Shown here: in pieces, positions 12,306 through 22,800 of the stretch
Layout: every line of letters starts with the position of its first letter
How positions within the stretch are numbered: the stretch's first letter is position 1
The notes under the pieces: generated by a model
What the model saw: only the letters and a program-made list of their open reading frames with translations
What the model was told of the DNA's origin: nothing
The model's database searches: none
Made by a program: the position numbers and the translations under genes
Assembly: GCA_951394405.1 (NCBI GenBank)
Contig: OX596346.1
Span: 1,860,001-1,924,000 of the forward strand
Direction of reading: 5' to 3'
Length of the DNA: 64,000 bases
Origin: Coprinellus micaceus
Lineage: Eukaryota > Basidiomycota > Agaricomycetes > Agaricales > Psathyrellaceae

Positions 12306-14432
12306 CATCATAAAAAAAGTCGATATCATTTGTGGATGATATGCCCAGCATGTGCACATGACGCAGCATTCACTCAGCATTCAGGTAGAATAAATGCGTG
12401 GTGTGCGCATAGCGTCGCATAGCGGCACCGCCTGTGCGGCACAACGGGCGCATCTGTGCAGCAGTTATGCGGCGAGGGCCGGATATGCAAGCAGACATGC
12501 ACCGAGATGTGGGCGTTGGGCCAGTTAGAAGGACAGTTGAATCGGCTTACCTCACAAAGAGCCTACTGACGCCTTCTCCTCCTAGAAACACATACACATC
12601 CGCCCCCAGATCGGTGTCGGGCGCCAGAGTCGGAGAGCGAACTTGGGGCGCCTTCGGCAAGTTGTGAAGCGTGACGTCACGCGTCGTCACATATATCGAC
12701 GCGTCCTTCGCGTTCCATCGTCGCATTTCTTTCTTCCCTTCCCCCACCATCTCCTCCCGGCCTACCCGGCCTCAACGTCCGTCGTTTCTGCCCATCCCCA
12801 CCCATGCCTTGGGCTGTAGGCTGGTACCAGGATATGGGAGACCTTGGTGATGCGGCGGTGAAGTGCTCGAGGTGCGTGCCGGCCAGTTCTCTCTCCCCAC
12901 AAAACCTGAAGTTTCCTAGTCGCCCAGATTACCTTCATTGCTCACTCACCTACCCCCCACTATGACCACCGTTTTCCACGACCCCGCCTAGTGCGATTCG
13001 CCCGGATAACCCTCAACCAGGAGCTCAGGTCCCGTTCTCAATGTCACCCGAGCGTCCTGCGCACGAGAGTCCCCGTTCTATGACCTATATATCCCCCTCG
13101 TAGTCTACATCTCCGTATACTATTTCTCAAAATACACTGGGTTTCCTGCACGCTGTTCTGTGGAGTTTGCCCCAAGTCGGGGACGCAAGCATAGCCGTCG
13201 AATACGCGGGCGTAAATTCCGGCTGCATTTGGGCTGCACATTTGGTCCCCGGCTGCACAAATGCGGCCGCTTGCATTTGTGCAGCTAATATTCCATCCAC
13301 TCAACGAATGCAGCCCCAGTGAAACCCGACATGGCGGGGAAAATTCGCCAGTAGTCCCCAGTGGACAAATATGGACCTCTGATAATCCACAGGACTCTGC
13401 AGGCACTTTCCCTCGTTTTGCTCAACGTCCGATCATCCCCAGTCACCCCCACTCCTCGCAACGCCATGTTACTATGTAATGATATCAATAAAGTCGTTGT
13501 TTACAATCATAAAGGATGTGTAGACTTCGTCCTCCGAGCTCTAAGTCCCTTCCCCCGGTACCACCACCATCATCAGGGCGTGCACCCACTGCCGCCCAAT
13601 CACCACCCCGCCAAGTGCAAGAACCCTCCTACTGATGTTTCTTGCTACGGCGAAGACCTTAGACGACCGACGGAATAGAATTGCGTAAGAACGGTTGAAG
13701 ACGACGTGGGCAGTACAGGGAGCTGGGGGACGGTAGCCGGATGGACGGCTAGGGCGCTCAGGTGAGTCGCAGTTCCCTTTCACCACCAACCAGTGCTCAA
13801 TGCGACTCTGAGGGTCGCTGACCCACTCTTTCTCGATGATGTGGGACATTGGAATCGTAGATGCAGCTTGGCGGGAACCTCGAACGCGTTCGTCACGCGT
13901 ATAGCAGGTGCGACTAAAGTATTGGCTCCGCCATCCCTTCGCTGTGCTCACCCCTTCTGACATCGCTTTATCTGTCTACAGGGTGTTCGCTGCACCCGTC
14001 CAGTATGGCCGTGCCATTCGTCTTGGCACCTCTTCGGTGGCCATGCATTGTCTCGGCGAGTACATCCTTCAGTGCCTCTCGTCATCTCACTGACCGTCCT
14101 CGCTGCGTAGGCGCCCGGGTGGCTGGGCGTAAACTGTAGTGTATAGTGTAATTGAATTGGCCCTGTTTATTGTACAGTTATAATGGTATCATATTTGTCC
14201 CTACCCTACCGAGTATTGGCGATTATTCGTGCGAGCAAATCGGTGTAATCTACGTGCCAGGAAGCGCCCGGACAATTCCTGAGTATCGGGCTTTACCAAC
14301 GCGCCTGGCGAGTACTGGGGAATTTTCCCAGCACTGTCGGATCTCACTGGGATGCAGCCCGCCCCCATATCTTCGCATATCTTGCATATCTTTACATATC
14401 ACGCACAAATGCTATCGACTTTTTTTATGATG
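12306..14432. mobile_element. TIR element (about 2.1 kb) inserted in the left arm
   Basis: Terminal inverted repeats begin CATCATAAAAAAAGTCGATA (12306-12325) and end with its exact complement (14413-14432). Similarity continues inward for about 38 bp (CATTTGTG, TGATATG). The flanks are AA on both sides. The partner arm has the uninterrupted sequence near 46832 (a single AA/TT), so this is an insertion with an apparent 2-bp duplication. Inside are a 13-bp hairpin at 13252-13285 and an internal inverted repeat pair at about 13306-13350 and 14310-14356. No convincing transposase was found; a 140-codon minus frame at 13541-13963 is unassigned. Confidence 0.75.
13252..13285. repeat. 13-bp inverted repeat (hairpin)
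   Basis: GCTGCACAAATGC (13252-13264) and its exact reverse complement (13273-13285) flank GGCCGCTT. A partial third copy of GGCTGCA-ATTTGG lies just upstream at 13221-13245. It is inside the 2.1-kb TIR element and may be a protein-binding or structural repeat of it. Confidence 0.75.
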
Positions 14433-16506
14433 AAGGAGCCTTTGTAGCCAATAACCAGAAGCATATGGAATACAAGGCGCGTATATATCTTCATATCGTC
14501 CAAGAAGCGCCGGTGGAAGTTTAAATTGAAATAACCTAGACTTTCTAGTTTGGTACAAGGCGACCCACCGCCACCCATGGTGGACCTGTACACACGGAGA
14601 GAACCGTGCGAATGGTAATTTCAAAATAACACGTTACAAGGAGGACAAGTGAGGCAGATAGATCAAGGTAACCGCAGCACGGTGCAAATCAGTGGTCCAA
14701 CCGGGACTGGATTCGCAAAACCTAGAAGCGGCGGCGGCGGCGTCACACTAGAAAGGGGGTTGCGTGCGGCGCGTTGCAGATGAGGACCCCAGGATGGAAA
14801 ACGGTACCCAGCAGCTTCTAAACGCTAAAGCGAAGGTTCTCTCGGCAAACTCCCGAAAGGCCAAGTATACCGAATTGCTTCAGAAAGAAAAACCGGAACG
14901 GCCCCTCGATCCCATTCATTTGCCTTGAAGAAGAATTTACAGCGGCGCTGTTGGAGAAGTCACGGTCCCGAGCAATGGGGCTAAGCTGCACCGAGTTACA
15001 TTAACATTGTCGACAGATGTGAAGGGTATCTTGGATACGCATGAATAGGCTGCGATCACCCCATAGGAGGTCAAGGTCGAGGGTGAGAAACAACGGGAAC
15101 GACTCAATAGTAGGGGCCAAAGTTGCGATTCATGCACACTCGTGCCTGGGGTGCAGATACAAACGAGAGGTGGCTCCGAGCGAATGCTCGACGCGTGGGG
15201 TTTGAGCCTTGCCGCCAGCGTCGAAGATCGCAGGTACACACACACACACACACACCTATAGCGGGAAGATAGACGTACGCGTCCTGTGCTGATTGGCTTG
15301 GATGAAGAATGATGCGGTGTGGATCTAGAGATAGATTGCAAGTGAACCGATAGCAGGGCTGTACGTCGGTTATGCCGAAGCTGACCCAGCTGGTCACAGG
15401 CACACCTTCACCGCGTTTGTTCGCGGTCCCGATTCCCGTTCATTTACGAGTGGAACCGAGCCGTGTATCGAAAGAGCTGTGTCAAAGGGGGCCGCATCGG
15501 CTGCCGATGCCTGGAAGGTGTCGACGTCGATGAGAGGAGGGGCGAAAACGCACACACAGGGTCCAACGAGCGAGGTCGTGCAGGGTCGTGTACAGGAGCT
15601 CTGGCAACTTGGAATATCGCCGTCGCAACCGTATGCACGAACCCCCTTCTCGCGCTCCTGTTTCAGGTACTTAGTGTCGCGGCTATAGATCGATAGCGAT
15701 GGCAGTCTGTAAAAGCCTTGGGGTCGGCCCACCGGACCGTTCCCAGGGAGGGGAAAAGGAAAGTCAAACTGGGCGAAACTCGATTTACCTCAGGTCAGTC
15801 CTTGAGGAGGATTGAAATTTCCGCCGAGAACGCTCTGGGCAGAGTTGCCCTCGCTGAGGAGACTTGCACAAGGGTCGTCGGCATACCAAGCGTCAAACTG
15901 CCTTGCGGTTTCTAGGCATGTTATTCGCCACTAATCCGACGATGCTTCAACGCCGTGCTGAAGAGGACCGGGAGGCGGGTGGGTCGGGTCGAGAAAACTG
16001 GGGTAAGGACGCAGCCTCATCGAGGCCCGGTCCTTTTCGGATCCGGGGGGATCGGGAGCGTGCACTTATGGGCGGGCGCAGTCATTGGGCTTGTCGCCCA
16101 GGAAAAATCCCGACGATCCTGACACGTTAGCACGTCGGCCAATGAGCACCTGATGCTGACGCCTGACCTAACGGTCGGGTAATGGAGGCACCGAAAATTA
16201 AGGAGGACAGGGCACTCAATGTCGAGACTCGAGGAGAGCCTTCAATGATCCAGTCCCTTCTCAAACCCAGGGCCGAGTGAGATCGCGATCGAGGGAACCA
16301 TGATTCAAGGGCGGTGAGGGTGTACGTCCCAAGCGTTTGTGAAGCGTAGCCCTATTACGCGTGATGTAGAGCCCACCAGGAGCGCCCTGCCACTGCTTGT
16401 GACGGGTGTCGAGAAGGGGAGCTTGGTGATTTACAGCGAAATTGGCAGTGCTGTCGGCGAGGCCACTGCTTTATGGCTCAGGCGCGTACTTCGACGGCGC
16501 ATGGGT
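14433..16506. other. Arm sequence with CA microsatellite; no assignable gene
   Basis: A (CA)n run lies at about 15235-15255. Frames on both strands at 15394-15732 and in the partner arm (45739-46068) are conserved in part, but both arms carry interruptions. The region may hold an old duplicated gene that has decayed in both copies. Confidence 0.4.
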
Positions 16507-16927
16507 AGGACCCCCGAATATGCTCTCAGAGGTCGGTGATAGTTCCGGACAAATTCAGAGCCATCCGGCCGAAGGCCGGAGCGAAAAATAGACAGAATTT
16601 GGGCCTTGGGTCGCGAAGGCCAGGGTGGATTCCGGACAAGTTTGGGGCATTTTGGGCCTCAAGACCCGACGTCGAGAGGAGAAAGTGTGATTTAGCAGAG
16701 GGGTAAGCACTCCTGAGTACCTTCAGCGATTTTAAGCTCAAATATGAGCGAAAATCGCGTTTTCCGGCCGAAAAACACCAGAAAATCTTGCAAAAAAGAA
16801 ATGGCGTTCCGCAGGGTCGAATGAGGCCAGATTTTTTCCGGACAGATTCTGGCACCTTTCGACCAAAATTCCGGACATATTTTGGAGGGGGTTATCGCCG
16901 GCCTCTGGGAGCATATTCGGGGGTCCT
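16507..16927. mobile_element. MITE with 8-bp target duplication (hAT-like), 421 bp
   Basis: Terminal inverted repeats start AGGACCCCCGAATATGCTC at 16507 and mirror at 16927; about 35 bp match with a few transitions. An exact 8-bp direct repeat, GCATGGGT, flanks the element at 16499-16506 and 16928-16935. The motif TTCCGGACA occurs four times in the same orientation (16543, 16630, 16836, 16869), two near each end, and could be a transposase-binding repeat. There is no coding capacity. The partner arm lacks it (empty site near 44985-45000). An 8-bp duplication fits hAT-type non-autonomous elements; P-like types are an alternative. Confidence 0.85.
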
Positions 16928-17279
16928 GCATGGGTCTGTGTTTATAAACCGTGGGAAAGACCATGGGACGCCGTGCACGAAGGCCAACGAAATACCTTAG
17001 GACACCCCCTTCTCACCACTTCAAGTGGTGTGGTATAGACGCGTTCGAAGATGAAGGATAAGAGGTGAGTGGGGCACGGGCAGCGGTCGAAAGCAATCTT
17101 GTGAGCGGCCCTGTAGATGCATCCACGACGGTCGTCCCAGGGCAGTGACCAGCGATACGACGGTGGAAGACGGAGGGGAAGGCCGGTAGACGGGGCCTTC
17201 GGCTAATTCAGGCCGGCAGGTCAAGTGCGGGCCAAGATCACCGAAAATAGGTAGAGACTGTAGGGTTGAGCCACTGCTC

Positions 17280-17410
17280 AGCACCTGAGATCACCAAGTT
17301 TCGGGCCTAGTTAGGCCAGTAGGTGTGGTGCACCTACGGGCCTAGTTAGGCTCGGTTTGGCCTCGTTCCTCTTTCTTCGTTATTTCTTGGTTAATTCCCG
17401 CCTTGGGGAC
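17280..17410 (+). repeat. Left terminal inverted repeat of the KDZ element
   Basis: It begins AGCACCTGAGATCACCAAG and contains two copies of the quasi-palindrome GGCCTAGTTAGGCC/T (from 17304 and 17339) around AGGTGTGGTGCACCT. The outer 120 bp are virtually the same as the right repeat; similarity fades inward but is still visible around TGATGGCACT near 17525. Confidence 0.9.
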
Positions 17411-18881
17411 TTCACCTTTGGGTGGGTGAGGGTGCAGGGTGCAGGGTAGGTGAGTTCCGGGGCAGCCGATCGGTGCCACAGGGTGCCGCCCTTCGTCTAG
17501 GGCGGCTTTGCGCCCGACACCGTGTGATGGCACTCGTCATCGCACCCTGCACTGGGTCAAAGCACGACGTATCAACCTCACTTATACGAGATGGGCCGCA
17601 GTACTTAGACAAATTTGAAACTCACTTATGTAGTAAAAACACAAATCGCATCTGCAAGTCGTCTACCATGCTATTTTCCTTTGGATTTCCATTGAGGGAG
17701 TGAGAGAACAAGTAGAGTAATACGACCTTTAGAGCGCCTAAGTCTACAAGTACATCCAATTCAATTCACCTAGGTGAACCCTGTTTCGAACCTTTCACTC
17801 TTCCTCCTCCTCTTCTCCATCTTCTTCCTGAATGGTCTCTGGGCTCTTGAACGCAGGGGCGGCCTTCTCCTTTCTTCTGCGCTTTGCGCGACTTTTACCT
17901 TGGCCCTCTGATCGATGAGTGCTTCCATCAGGCCCGGTGTCTTCGGGCTCGTCATCGCTGTCAACTTGAACATCGCCATGACGAGCTTGTTTGGCTCTCT
18001 TCTCCCCCTTGTCGCTACGGGGAGCACGGGGAGCTTTGGGAGGAAGCTCCTTGTTCAAAGCCTCGAGCTCAGCCTTTGTCATCTTCGCCCACTTACACTC
18101 CCCATTGACCAGCGCCTTGTGGAGGGCACGAACCTTCGCACCAAGGGCGGAGGGTGTTGCAAACTTGACACCCTCAGGCCACCCGACGAGCTGGACTCGA
18201 AGCTCTGCACGGACCTCGCGATCGTAGTTTGAGTAGCTCATTCCAACCTCCAAACGGTTCGTGATGCTACCTGTTCATAGGGTAAGTGTGAGCAATACCG
18301 GCATAATGTGGGGCAAACTCACGGAGTTGATCACTTATCATCTTTGTAGCTGACCTACTGAGAGCACGGAGGTCCCTGCCAGATGCTACAAAGTGTCGTA
18401 AGTCTCTCTCTCACGTCCCGCTCAAGCAGTGGTTTGAACACAACTCACCCTTGGACTGCACACACTTCCAGGCATCCATCCTACGTGCCACTTCGTTCGG
18501 GGTAACACCAAAGCTCTCGACGAGGAAGTTCTCTGTGCCTTCGGTCGCAATCCAACTGGGCGGTGCCGTGTCATTGGCATGCCCTCGGACTGAGAGCACA
18601 ATCGAGCCGGCGCCAGTGCGCTCTCCAAGAGCTGCGAGCTGAGTGGGCGGTTAGCATAACGGGAGAGATCTGGTAAGTCAAACTCTTTACCTCACTATTG
18701 ACTCGACTCATCGTCTTATGGATGTCCACGTTCGCAGCCCTGTTGTTAGCCCTGGCACCCCGCTTCTTTTTGTCTCGGTGGGCCTGAAGCTGTTCGATAA
18801 ACCTTGCTTGCTGAGTGCGCGTCAAGTTTTGCATGGAAGGGTCCTTGCGTATCGCCGATACGATGAACGCAAGCCGTTCCT

Positions 18882-19264
18882 TGTTGGAAGACAATGCTCA
18901 TGTCAACTCTATCTCTACAAAGAATACCTCTATTTCGAACGTTTTACTTATCTTCTATTGTTCTACAGAGAACAACAAGCACCTTGTATTATTCCCATTA
19001 TACTCGCACTTATTGTTCTCTTATCTCCACCTTATCTCCATTCACTGCTATTGTTCTCTACTTATGGAACGTCTATTGTTCTTTCCTATTGTTCCGCATA
19101 TAGGTTATCTATTGTTCTCCACAGTATATAGTCCACACTGTAAGTGGGTGAGTCCCCATCGAACTCTCCCCACTTACAGGTGCGTATCTTGTATACCCTA
19201 CTTACTTCCAATCTAACATCGAACTCTCCCCACTTACAGTGGGTCATACTTGCATCGTTCTACA
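18882..19264 (+). repeat. 5' LTR of the Copia element
   Basis: The LTR is 383 bp, starts TGTTGGAAGACAATG and ends CATCGTTCTACA (TG...CA). It contains repeated TATTGTTCT motifs and two copies of CATCGAACTCTCCCCACTTACAG. It carries the same sequence as 24707-25089 throughout. Confidence 0.95.
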
Positions 19265-19265
19265 A

Positions 19266-19277
19266 GTTATGAGCCCC
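19266..19277 (+). promoter_or_regulatory. Primer-binding site (initiator tRNA-Met half molecule)
   Basis: GTTATGAGCCCC starts one base after the 5' LTR. It is complementary to the anticodon-arm region of initiator tRNA-Met (CTCATAAC), the priming mode known from Drosophila copia, where an internal tRNA fragment rather than the tRNA 3' end is used. Confidence 0.6.
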
Positions 19278-19852
19278 GGGCTCCTCTGATCACGCCATCC
19301 GTTATCAGACACCGCGGTAACCGCTCCACTGCCCCTCGATCGCCCATAGCCTACGGCCTCTTCTCGTGTGATATCTCCACCTGAAGCCTATCTCCCTTCA
19401 CATTCTCACTATCTTCACTTTCGCTATTTACGTTTCGCTACTTACATTCCACTACCCCTCCTGATACTCAGGAGTACATATCAACTTCCATTACCACCTT
19501 CTACCCCGCGGCAAGCGTTCCCACTACGGGAAAGAAGCTATCAGGAAGTCCACAGACGCTTACCGTCTGCAGAATTAGAGTAGTGATCCTTCTTTGAGAG
19601 GCCTGATTCGGTTGGACTGGGGAAACGACGCAACGGTAGCGCTCCCTCCATCCAAACGCTTTCAGTAACCGGTACTCAAAGTGACAGCGGGGTTCCCTCT
19701 GCGGATCTTAGTGTAAAACTTCAACTCCTTTTTAGGATATCTACGTATTGGTCCGTTTTACCTACAAAATCACGGGCACTTTACCTATCACCTATCACTT
19801 ATCGTTTCGTACCTATCATTTTATCCTCTCCCATTCTTTATCACCTACCATC

Positions 19853-22800
19853 ATGGACTCTACCACTACGTCCTCGCCCATCATGCTCACGGCCTACACT
19901 GTGCAGCAGTGGAAGTTCACTGTCGAGAACAAGGCCTTCGACCTCAACGCCTACGGCATCCTCACTGGGGAAGAGAAAAAACCTGGGAGCAATGCCGACG
20001 ACAAGGTCAAGTCCGACTATGCCAGTCGCCGCTCCAAGCTCATCGGCTACGTCCGGTCTACTCTCGACCACTCCCAACTCGAGACTGTTCTCTCTGGCAT
20101 CCAAGTCACCGACATCGCTGCTATCTGGGAGAAGCTCTTGGAAACCTACCAGCCCAAGACTTCTGGCTCTCGCATCAGTGTCCTTCAGGAGATGATGGCA
20201 CTCCGAATGAGGTCCTCGGGTTTCGAGAAGGAGACCTACTCCGACTTCGGATCGCGTTGCATGGCACACGCCTCACGTCTCACTGCGCTCCTCCCGCAAG
20301 GAGCAGAATACCTTCCAGAGACAACACAGACCGTCACCATCTCCTCCCAAACGACATCGGACGGAGCAACAACGACGATTCAATCCACCAGTCGGGGAGC
20401 ACATGAACTCCTTACGCCCTCTGCTTTCGAGGAAGGATACACGGCTGCTCATCTCGCGCGCGATCTTGCAATCAGCATGATCCCCATTGGTCTTGGCAAG
20501 GATGACACCATCCTCCGCAATACGCTCAACCACATCTCCACTGGGGACGACAATCCCCTTGAAGTCCTCGATCACCTTCGCAAGGCCGACTCCCTTGCTC
20601 GCAACACTCAGCTTGCTGAGGGGACGTCCGCCGCTCTTCAGGTAGCCACAGCTGCCCCGAAGAAGAAGGCGAAGTACAGGTGCAAGGTCCACGGTTGGCA
20701 GAACACGCATGAGGACAAGGACTGCCGCGTCCAGAACTCCCAGAAGGCCAAGATCGCGGAGACACCTACCACAGCAGCAACTGCTGAGGAGAGCGTCATG
20801 ATGGCCAGTGTTGCCCACATCGCAAGTCCCCTTATCCGTCGAGCTCGTAACAACCCCACTAATACTTCCTGGAACCCAGACTCAGGTGCAACCTCACATA
20901 TGACACCCAATCGCAAGTGGATCCGTAACATGGTTGCGGTGAAAATTGCTGTGTCTCTCGCCAACAACGAGATCGTCTGGGCTACAGGAAAGGGGGAAGT
21001 ACGTTTCACGCCTCGTATATACGGAAAAGTTGGCCAAACTGTGATATTCAACGATGTACTATATGTTCCCGCACTTCGCAATAACCTATTCTCGATCCTC
21101 TCCGTTGTTAAGAAGAGCAAAATGCGCGTCGTAATTGAAGGAGACTCACTTGACTTCTTCAAGAATGGTGAGCTACTCCTAACAGCTACCATCGACGGAA
21201 CTGTTGGCTCTCTCAATGGGACAACGCTCGAAAACACGGAAACGGAGGCAGCCTACATCTCCAAGATCGAGAAGGAACTATTACATCAGAGGTTAGGGCA
21301 CATTGGGAAGGACCGTCTGGAGACGCTTATGCGCCAAGACTTAGCCACTGGCATCCTGGTGAAGGAGGGCACGGAACTCAATGACACCTGCGAACACTGC
21401 ATTGCAGGCAAGCAACATCGGGATCCATTCCCAAAGCTATCAGCGAATCGCTCAACAGAGCTCCTTGGACGGATTCACTCGGACCTCCATGGACCCCTCG
21501 CTGTACAGACACCAATCGGCTATCGATACTGGATCACATTCATTGATGACCACTCACGGTTCAAGGAGGTCGCCCTCCTGAAACACAAGAGTGACGCATT
21601 CCAAGCCTTCAAAGACTTTGTTGCCAAGAGTGAGCGAAAGCTCGGCACAAAGGTCAAGGAACTTCGTGATGATAAAGGGGGGGAATACATGGGGAACGAC
21701 TTCATTCAATGGTGCAAGGGACTTGGTATCGCACGGCAACACACAGTTAAAGCCACACCACAACAGAACGGTGTCAGCGAACGACTCAATCGCACACTAA
21801 CTGAAGGGGTCATTGCCATGCTCAACCAAGCACGCCTTCCCATGATGTTCTGGGGTGCAGCTGTACTCTATTACACAGACATCCTGAATGCGACCCCATC
21901 CTCCACATTATCGAATACTACCTCCTATGAAGTCTGGCATAAAGCAAAGCCCGATCTGTCCATGCACCGAGTATTTGGCTGCCGCGTATACGTCCATGTA
22001 TCGCGCAAGGACCGCAAGAACCTCCAGTCACACACGGAGCCTTGTGTCTTTATCGGCTTTGAACCAGGCTACAAAGGCTGGAAATGCTACAATCCAGTAA
22101 CGAAGAAGATCACCATATCCCGGGATGTTATCTTCGCTGAAGGCATCTTCCCTGGTCTCTCGACCGTAGGGAACGAACAGGCATACACGCCTATAGGCAT
22201 TAGGGACATCTGGCCAGACGCCAATCTCGAACCGGAGAATCCACCTCTTGCACCACCTCATGCTCCCATCGCGCCACCACCGCCTCCCCATGACCATCCA
22301 GATGATGGATCAGACGAGAGCGACAATGATGACGATGGAGACCAAGCAGCACCTCGGACTCCCGAGCGACCTCCTAAAACTGAGCCTAAGATGCCAGCCA
22401 CACAGCAACCGTCTGTCCATCCGTCAATTCCACCTACTCCTACGAAACGGGATCCCTCATCTACTCCCTCAACGAAACAGCTGCTACCAATACCTGCCTT
22501 GTTCCCAGGGCTCCCTGCACCAGCTGAGGATGGACCCATGTTCCCAGAACTACCTCCTCCAGCACCAGTCGCACCTCCAGCACCTGCCCAGAAACGCACC
22601 CGACCACCTCCCCCTCCCCCTCGCGAATCAATCCCTCGCAAGGCGAAAGTTCCGAAAGCTCCACCGCTAGTAGCACAAAGCTCCCGGCCCGTACGGAAAA
22701 CGGCAACGACCGTCAAGGACTACCAACTCGCGAGTGGAAAAGGGAGACGCGGTACAATTCCAGTGGCCAGGCGTGAAGGGGGTGAACAGGTAGCAGATCG

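Larger units (their letters stand above)
7881..17279 (+). repeat. Left arm (outer part) of a large inverted segmental duplication
   Basis: From within exon 2 of K2 to the KDZ element boundary, this sequence is recognisable as a diverged reverse complement of about 44.7-51.77 kb. Paired landmarks are K2/K6, K3/K5, the GGC-type run at about 14727 with its partner near 46490, the TCGACGTCGA area near 15520 with 45893, and GTGCACTTATGGGC near 16056 with 45255. The arm resumes at 34252 after the composite element. By eye I estimate clear but far from identical sequence (many substitutions), so the duplication is old. Confidence 0.8.

Noticed and set aside
15235..15255. CA repeat as a possible telomeric or CRISPR-like array
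   Set aside because: It is a plain dinucleotide microsatellite without spacers.
17271..17279. An 8-bp target duplication for the KDZ element, as I recall for Zisupton elements
   Set aside because: The flanks share only TGCTC exactly (offset by one base on the left); an 8-bp match is not present, though decay could have erased it.
18894..19216. Open frames within both Copia LTRs (for example 18815-19216 and 24706-25041)
   Set aside because: They lie in repeated LTR sequence, give identical low-complexity peptides in both LTRs, and no Copia protein is known there.
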